NCBI GenBank assembly: GCA_030674155.1
Contig: CM060318.1
Span: 85,345,865-85,360,864 of the forward strand
DNA from: Stramonita haemastoma
Taxonomy: Eukaryota; Mollusca; Gastropoda; Neogastropoda; Muricidae
Length of the DNA stretch: 15,000 nucleotides
Direction of reading: 5' to 3'
A model generated the notes under the pieces. It searched no databases. It was not told where the DNA came from and was given only the letters and a program-made list of their open reading frames with translations. Below are positions 8,941 to 15,000 of this stretch, piece by piece; positions within the stretch are counted from its first letter, which is position 1, and every line of letters begins with the position of its first letter. Made by a program: the position numbers and the translations under genes.

Positions 8941-9226
8941 CTCTAGTGTAACATGTCCAATAATAAATATACATGAATGAAGATAATGAAGAGCAGGAGA
9001 GAAAGAATAGGATGAAGGAGGAAGACTCTCTCCAATCCTCTGGATAAACAGAAAACGTTGTCCTGTCTGTCTTTCACACCGCAACACTGGCCCACCCATC
9101 AACCTAGCACTCTTCACTCTGGAAACTCTCACAGGGCGAATTGTCCTCATGTAGATGGCCAGCTTCTCTTGGAGGATCATCTGCTATACAATGGCTTTGA
9201 TCTCTGAACAGGACCACAGGGTCTGG

Positions 9227-9229
<3 letters not shown>
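8941..9229. other. Unique stretch, possible decayed coding sequence on minus
   Basis: From about 9228 to 9080 the minus strand has a balanced composition and two short open frames, one including QEKLAIYMRTIRPVR. No domain is recognised and the frame is interrupted upstream. It may be a relic exon or chance. Confidence 0.25.
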
Positions 9230-9323
<94 letters not shown>

Positions 9324-9353
9324 ACAACACCACACACACACACACACACACAC
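9230..9353. repeat. (CA)n microsatellite
   Basis: About 124 bp of CA with CCACAACACCAC interruptions near 9322-9333. Confidence 0.97.
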
Positions 9354-9379
9354 TGAATTAAACCTGTCCCAACTTCACA

Positions 9380-9572
9380 GACCAATCAATCAAACAACTA
9401 ACAAACAATCTGATAAATCTGTCAATCAATCAACCAGTCCATCAATTCGTCTGTCCATCCATCCACCCATCCATCCATCTATCTATCCATTCATCATCCA
9501 CTCATCTATTCAGTGATTTACTCATCTTTTCAACCATGTTCACTCATCTATTCTTCTTTTCAACCATCCATG
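9380..9572. repeat. Degenerate AATC/ATCC tetranucleotide DNA
   Basis: CAATCAAT words grade into CCATCCAT, CTATCTAT and CATCTATTC. CACTCATCTATTC occurs twice (about 9498-9510 and 9540-9552), so a short segmental duplication may overlie the decay. Confidence 0.7.
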
Positions 9573-9576
9573 ATCC

Positions 9577-10050
9577 GAGGTGGATCGGTGGTCTAGAGGT
9601 AACGTGCCTGCCTAGAAACCGAAAAGTCCGGGTCGGAAGTGTGCGGTGGTTTGAATCCCGTTTGGGCCCAAAACTTTCCCCCATCCATTAGATCATGAGT
9701 GGAGGTCTGGGGCTAGTGTTTCGGAGGAGATGATAAACCGAAGTCCCGTGTGTTACTCATCATTATTTAGCGCACGTAAAAGAACCCACGGCAACAAGAG
9801 GGTCATCCCTGGCAGTATACTGTAGGAAAAAGCCACTCTGATAGGGAAACAAATACACTTGCAGACAGGAAAAAGAAAAAATAATAGGTGGCATTGCACT
9901 TGTGGCAACGCGCTTTCCCCGGGGAGAGCAGCCCGATTTTCATGCACAGAAATCTGCTGTGACATAAAGTGGTATACAATACAATACAATACAATACAAT
10001 ACAATACAATACAATACAATACAATACAATACAATACAATACAATACAAT
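9577..10050 (+). mobile_element. Full-length family B SINE with pentanucleotide tail
   Basis: The tRNA-like head has GGATCGGTGGTCTAGAGGT near 9582-9600 and a B-box-like GGTTTGAATCCC at 9648-9659. A central motif GATGATAAACCGAAGTCCCG (about 9729-9748) matches the family A core. The body carries TTTAGCGCACGTAAAAGAAC and CCACGGCAAC. The 3' region has GGGGAGAGCAGCCCGA and CAGAAATCTGCTGTGAC, also present in the fragment at 5247-5335. The tail is (ACAAT)n at 9975-10050, about 15 perfect units. A long body with a tRNA head and no coding capacity is the SINE pattern. I recall closely similar sequences in gastropod genomes but cannot verify that here. Confidence 0.87.
9975..10050 (+). repeat. (ACAAT)n tail array
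   Basis: About 15 perfect pentanucleotides form the 3' terminus of the SINE. They are followed by degenerate ATTC/ATCC sequence and a perfect GATTCAT/ATGAATC inverted repeat at about 10076-10091. Confidence 0.97.
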
Positions 10051-10140
10051 CCATTCTTCCATTCATCTATCCATTGATTCATTGATGAATCATTATGTTA
10101 ACACTTGGATAGAGAAAGTGTACGGTTTTCTAAACGCAAG

Positions 10141-10400
10141 ATGAAACTTTTCTCCACACCAAACGTCTTTTTTTCTTTGGTTGAAAAGTTCTTTCAGTTT
10201 AAAAAAAACAAAAACTAATCGACATTTCAAAGAATTGAGAGGAAAACTTCGAACCCCCCCCCCCCCCCCCCCAACAGATTAGCATCAAACATGTTTATAT
10301 TCATCATCTTTCTATTTAATTTTTTAAGGTAAAATTGAAAATCAATATCTGGCACCGAAATGGTACACGCAGTCACAATTTCCTAGCTAAAAAAGAGAAC
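10141..10400. other. Second copy of a dispersed-repeat candidate, with C19
   Basis: GAAACTTTTCT, CATCAAACATGTTT (10283-10296) and TCAATATCT (10342-10350) match the order seen at 7957-8111. A homopolymer of 19 C sits at 10254-10272 between the first two. No protein is evident. Confidence 0.4.
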
Positions 10401-10404
10401 ACAT

Positions 10405-10480
10405 TCACACACACGCACACACACACACACACCACGCACGCACGCACGCACGCACACACTCACACTCACACTCACACAAA
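10405..10480. repeat. CA/CACG/CACT array
   Basis: CA units, then CACG tetranucleotides (about 10433-10452), then CACTCA hexamers. Confidence 0.85.
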
Positions 10481-10484
10481 CACA

Positions 10485-10889
10485 CAGTGAACACGAGAGA
10501 GACAGAGACATAGAGAGAGAGAGATTGTATCAAAAATAATGTCACAGATAATGTTTATACATGGTGCAACATTGATGAGAAGAAAACGAAGAAAGAATAA
10601 AGTGAAATGAGGACAAGAAAAAAGATGAAGAGGAGAGAGAGACTAACAACAAAGTAAGAGGCGAAAAAAGAGAAGGGGGAAAGGAAGACCCATAAGGTAG
10701 GATCTTTCCCATCTTGTTCTTCTCATTAATCAAAGTCCCTCTATCATACTAGTCTATATGACCTGAAATCTTTAACAGCGAAAATCCTACACGCTCTGGA
10801 ACCTTTTCCTTGAAAGTGTGCTCACACACGATGTCTTTGATCACTGAGAAGAAAGTTTTACCAGGGCAGACAGAGCCACACTAAAGTCT
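10485..10889. other. Purine-rich then unique stretch, no gene seen
   Basis: GA-rich sequence covers 10495-10525 and 10570-10690 with no long pure array. The rest (10690-10889) is unique. No coding signal is recognised. Confidence 0.5.
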
Positions 10890-11149
10890 TGTCTGTCTGT
10901 CTATCTGTCTTCCTGTCTGTCTGTCTGTCTGTCTGTCTTTCTGTCTTTCTTTCTATCTGTCTGGCTGTCCAGCTGTCTGTCTCTCTCTCTCTCTGTCTGT
11001 CTGTTTGTTTACCTGCCTGCCTGTTTGACTGTCTGTCTGTCTGTCTGTCATCACCCCACAGACCTGACCTGCTGCAGACGACAGGAGGCTGATGTAACCT
11101 CAGGGTCTGTCTGTCTGTCTGTTCTGTCTGTCTGTCCTGCCTACCTGCC

Positions 11150-11180
<31 letters not shown>
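10890..11180. repeat. (CTGT)n microsatellite in two blocks
   Basis: CTGT units at about 10890-11048 and 11106-11180, mixed with CTTT, CTAT, CTGC and a short (CT)n. They are separated by about 57 bp of unique sequence (11049-11105). Cys-Leu-Ser-Val frames are due to the repeat. Confidence 0.93.
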
Positions 11181-11344
11181 TGTCAGAGACTAAGGAAAGC
11201 TGCCGGCAAGTTTTGTCTGATCTTTTGTCCGCTGTCACTTCCCTTGAGAAAGTGTGGGCGAGAAAAGATGGGGACAAAAAAGGAGAGGGATAGAGGAAGG
11301 ATTGAGGTAAAATGCATTTTGTTGCAAGTCTCTGTGTGGACATA

Positions 11345-11465
11345 GACATGTGTGAGCATGCGTGTGCGTGCGTGCATACAAACACATGCATATACACACG
11401 TGTATGTGTGTGCACATACACACGCTCATGAACACATGTATACATGCATGCATGCATGTACACAT
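11345..11465. repeat. GT/CATG alternating array with palindromes
   Basis: It is a mixture of GTGC, CATG and ACAC words. GTGTATGTG (11400-11408) and CACATACAC (11413-11421) form a 9-bp perfect stem with a 4-base loop. (CATG)n follows at about 11443-11458. Cruciform or Z-DNA potential is inferred only. Confidence 0.75.
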
Positions 11466-11518
11466 ATATTCTCTTTTTATCTGTGTTTCACTGTCTCTAT
11501 TTCATATTGTTTCAATTC

Positions 11519-12098
<580 letters not shown>

Positions 12099-12106
12099 TT
12101 GATATA

Positions 12107-12280
<174 letters not shown>

Positions 12281-12281
12281 C

Positions 12282-12433
12282 TTAGTATGGCGACCGTGGG
12301 GGCACCCCTGAAGACTTGACAACCAGTTCCCTCCATTCCTCTCTCTGTTCTGCCTTTCTCTGGGTTTTGTTGAGTTCTAGGCCTGTCCATTCGCTGAGTT
12401 TGTCCTTCCATCTATCCACCCATCCATCCCATA
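12282..12433 (-). pseudogene. LINE ORF2 C-terminal fragment
   Basis: The minus-strand frame ends in RWKDKLSEWTG, then a run with QRKAEQ, then EEWRELV and VPPRSPY before a TAA at 12284-12282. Invertebrate LINE reverse transcriptases commonly end with a W.D...EWTG.....R.A..R..WR.LV pattern, so the family assignment is fairly firm while the clade (RTE, CR1 or Jockey) is not. Only about 46-50 residues remain. The fingers, palm and endonuclease parts are absent because the copy is 5'-truncated. The residues upstream of about 12433 in the same frame belong to flanking DNA. Confidence 0.75.
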
Positions 12434-12445
12434 TTGATATACTAT

Positions 12446-12928
12446 GAAGAAAAGAACACCATGACATCAGGGTGCATAGCAGTTTAAACATATGTTGATT
12501 ATGAGTATATTTGTGGTTTAACAAGCTAGACAGACCGGTCGATTCTAGGTTAATCAAGAAGATGGTTTAGCTTTTGACAAATTCATACTTAAAACAGAAA
12601 TTCTTATCATATTAAAAACAGATCACCATGTTTTACAGCTGAACTTACTGTCATTCTTACGGCTTTTAATTGCATTCTTGATCCTCCATTTGTCGATGTC
12701 TCTTCCGTGCTTTGCTTTCCATGGATTCTAAATAATCTTTGATCTTGTACACTTTAAAGGTGACAGATATCCAGAATAAATTGTTCTAGAAAAGCAAAAC
12801 CTTAGAATCTTTCTCAGCTGAAGAAGTGGACCTACGACTTTCTGCTGGATACCGTAACATCATGGGGGTTTTTCTTCTTGAAATGTGTGGGTGGACAAAG
12901 CAGCAAAACGTCTCTCCTTTGATCAGAA
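12446..12928. other. Unique stretch, no supported gene
   Basis: A/T-rich and non-repetitive. No convincing frame, RNA or familiar repeat found. Confidence 0.5.
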
Positions 12929-13044
12929 CATGATGTTCAGTGACCTTGTCAGTCACTATGGCAGAGACATGATGTCAGTGACCTTGTCAGTCACTATGGC
13001 AGAGACATGATGTCAGTGACCTTGTCAGTCACTATAGGCAGAGA
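12929..13044 (+). repeat. 38-bp tandem repeat, three units
   Basis: Units at 12929-12967 (39 bp, one extra T), 12968-13005 (38 bp) and 13006-13044 (39 bp, one extra A) are otherwise identical. Each contains GTGAC and GTCAC separated by 7 bases, a small inverted repeat, plus a TGTCAGTGACC / TTGTCAGTCAC near-duplication. The high identity means the array is recent. Confidence 0.95.
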
Positions 13045-13142
13045 CTTGGGCCTGCTTCGTACAGTGCATTTTGATATAACAGGGGATGCTTGTTTGACAG
13101 GGTTGTACTCTACGCTTACCATCATAATATATCCCGGTGTCA

Positions 13143-13227
13143 ACCGCATACACACGGAGACTGGATGTAAAAAAAAGCACATGAATGCTTATTCCATTAT
13201 TCTCGATAAAGATAAATAAATGAATAA

Positions 13228-13262
<35 letters not shown>

Positions 13263-13266
13263 ATGA
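13143..13266 (+). mobile_element. Family A SINE, 3' fragment
   Basis: ACCGCATACACACGGAGACT leads into GGATGTAAAA, a tail hairpin with one mismatch (13175-13190), TTATTCCATTATTCTCGAT and an (AAAT)n array to about 13266. The head and core are missing. The tail runs up against a possible tRNA-like unit on the opposite strand. Confidence 0.82.
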
Positions 13267-13309
13267 ATATTTTAAATACTTGCTGATCAGCAGTCTGGTT
13301 TTAATTCTC

Positions 13310-13454
13310 TTGTCCAGAAATTGAGGTTCAATTCCACGTGAAGCTGAAGCTGAGGAGGAGAGTCTTATGTGGTTCTGAGTGAGAGTCTTTAAAGGAGATT
13401 GAACAGCAGACTCCTTGTGTGCAAAACTCCAGATTTCCTTCTGTCACTGAGCTA
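13310..13454. other. Two opposed pol III-box-like motifs
   Basis: On the minus strand TAGCTCAGTGACAG (complement of 13441-13454) resembles an A box, and CTGTTCAATCTCC (complement of 13394-13406) resembles a degenerate B box, at near-tRNA spacing. On the plus strand GAGGTTCAATTCCAC near 13322-13336 fits a B box. It could be a decayed SINE head or heads. No functional tRNA fold is claimed. Confidence 0.4.
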
Positions 13455-13499
13455 CATATAGCATATTTAGCATGCTGTGATTTTTAGGAAGCCACGTAA

Positions 13500-13665
13500 C
13501 AGACCAACAAACCAACCAACCAAACTGCCAACCAAATGATTAACCAAGAACTACACTATGAACCATCCAAGGACCAGCCAACCAACCTACCTGACCATCC
13601 ACTAATTTTGTCTAACCAACCAATTTATCTAATCAAATATCAGTTACTACCAAAACGACCGAAAG
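13500..13665. repeat. Decayed ACCA/AACC-rich repeat
   Basis: CCAACCAACC words and variants are frequent up to about 13625 and then fade. The plus-strand frame spanning 13536-13748 mirrors this composition and is not treated as a gene. Confidence 0.5.
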
Positions 13666-14202
13666 ATATTGATCATCCATCCAATAAAGGAATAAATCCT
13701 TCGATTCTCTCTACCGATTCCTTCAATGATGATGCAATCATTCAGTAGTTATGCTCACATGAGTAAGGACTGTGGTATCTTTTAAACACAAAAGAGAACT
13801 TGCCTGTCACTTGCAGACGTACTTCTTTCAGCTCTACAGCTCTTATAAAGTAAAAATTAATCAAAAACTCTAAATGAATGAGTGGCAAAGTTTCTTTTTT
13901 AATACAAAAATTTCATACATACATAATCTATTTTCTATGAATTTTCTGAACATTTTTTTAAAAAGAAATAACTACCTTGCATCACAGAATTGTACTTTCA
14001 CAGAAACAAACACGACAAGAATGATCTGTAATAAAGAATAAATCTGGACCATGAAATGTCAAACCAATGAGTTATGTTCCAGCCTTGAGAAAAGACAAAG
14101 GATGATCGTCAATATCTTCAACACATGATCTTCCGTGTGTCAGAAAAAGCTAGTTTTATGCCTCGTTATTTTTGACAACAGATGGGACATCAAACGCTAA
14201 GC
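13666..14202. other. A/T-rich unique stretch
   Basis: No long frame. GTCAATATCTTCAACACATG and TGATCTTCCGTGTGTCAG near 14108-14142 resemble pieces at about 8098 and 8552. Otherwise nothing recognised. Confidence 0.45.
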
Positions 14203-14472
<270 letters not shown>

Positions 14473-14576
14473 GTGTATTTTTACACAAAAATAAACACAC
14501 AAAATAAACAGCCAGAGACAGACACAAAAAACCAACAGACACACAAACTTATCAAACTAATTCACATAACTCTACA

Positions 14577-14794
14577 CACGAACGTACACAGAATATCTTG
14601 CGTACATGTTAAATCCTGTTCCGCTTTTCGTAAGAGAAGGCCATTGTGTGCCGCTGGGAACAGATGACAAAATTTACAAAACTGCATACACACGAGGACG
14701 GGATGTAAAAAAGCACATGAGTGCTTATTCCATTATCTTCGATACAAAAAAACAAATAAATAAAATAAAATAAATAAAATAAAACCACACAAAC
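14577..14794 (+). mobile_element. Family A SINE, 5'-truncated copy
   Basis: It enters in the body (GTACACAGAATATCTTGCG), continues through TTCCGCTTTTCGTAAGAG and GAGGACGGGATGTAAA, then a perfect tail hairpin (14711-14726) and an (AAAT/AAAAT)n tail to about 14794. The head and central motif are missing. Confidence 0.87.
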
Positions 14795-14806
14795 TGTCAT
14801 CATTCT

Positions 14807-14831
14807 CCCCCCCCCCCCACCCCCATCCCCC
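14807..14831 (-). other. C-rich tract (G-rich on minus)
   Basis: Runs of 12, 5 and 5 C with A and AT spacers. On the minus strand this is a possible quadruplex with a long G run. Confidence 0.55.
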
Positions 14832-14927
14832 AAAAGACCCAATCCTACTCACCACCCAGTCTACAGCTGTGAAGTGACCACACAGGCAGACACACCGCAG
14901 ACAACAACCACTGCTGCACGTCACACA

Positions 14928-14947
14928 GGGGGGGGGGGGGGGGGGGG
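14928..14947 (+). repeat. Homopolymer G20 at a SINE 5' end
   Basis: Twenty consecutive G lead directly into ACGATAGCC, the start of a family A head. The normal head begins with four G, so the run may be an expansion at the element start. Confidence 0.85.
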
Positions 14948-15000
14948 ACGATAGCCTAGTGGTCAGAACATTGCGCTGGCAATTTGACGACCCGGGTTCG
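14944..15000 (+). mobile_element. Family A SINE, start only (cut by window end)
   Basis: GGGGACGATAGCC, then TAGCCTAGTGGTC (14952-14964), GCAATTTGACGACCCGGG and the first bases of the B box (GGTTCG, 14995-15000). Two G are missing relative to the GGGGACGGGATAGCC head. The rest lies outside the window. Confidence 0.85.

Noticed and set aside
10858..11463. 201-codon minus-strand frame of Asp-Arg-Gln-Thr repeats
   Set aside because: Direct translation of the CTGT microsatellite; no gene evidence.
12929..13044. CRISPR-like array
   Set aside because: The 38-bp units are contiguous with no unique spacers, and the context is an animal-type genome.

Overview
The window looks like intergenic or intronic DNA from a metazoan nuclear genome. 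I see no complete protein-coding gene, no functional rRNA or tRNA gene, no CRISPR array and no operon structure. Long (CA)n/(GT)n, (TACA)n, (CTGT)n, (CT)n and (TA)n arrays together with many tRNA-derived SINEs would fit a mollusc, most likely a gastropod. That assignment is inference from repeat style, not from a gene.

Two signals organise the window. The first is simple-sequence DNA, including compound arrays at 4530-4886, 11519-11698, 12108-12280 and 14203-14472. The second is a set of short retroelements sharing recognisable modules. Family A (head GGGGACGGGATAGC, tail ending in a small hairpin plus A/T-rich tetranucleotides) is seen at 1224-1571, 3033-3341 (minus), 5443-5697 (minus, different head), 5926-6030 (minus fragment), 6428-6754 (minus), 13143-13266 (fragment), 14577-14794 (fragment) and 14944-15000 (cut by the window edge). 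Family B is seen full-length at 9577-10050 and as a 3' fragment at 5247-5335 (minus). Both families carry the same central motif, roughly GGATGAGAC.ATAAACCGAG followed by a CCCGTGTG-like stretch, under different heads and tails.

Two items stand out. At 2923-3030 a tRNA-like 5' half with the family A head runs straight into a segment resembling the internal control region of 5S rRNA. At 12099-12445 a 12-bp direct repeat brackets a 5'-truncated LINE whose last ~46 codons are readable on the minus strand and whose tail is a long compound tetranucleotide array.

Layout: 1-580 GT/GC-rich repeats; 580-1223 unique; 1224-1571 SINE; 1572-2922 mostly unique with G-rich tracts and a (CA)n; 2923-3512 a cluster of SINE parts; 3626-5246 microsatellites; 5247-6754 a SINE cluster; 6877-7176 homopurine DNA; 7505-7843 ATCC/TACA arrays; 8150-8490 a decayed ~70-bp tandem repeat; 8706-9353 (CA)n arrays; 9577-10050 SINE B; 10254-11698 microsatellites; 12099-12445 LINE insertion; 12929-13044 a 38-bp tandem repeat; 13143-13454 SINE remnants; 14203-15000 a (CT)n tract and further SINE copies. 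Long reading frames in the window run through microsatellites and are not genes.
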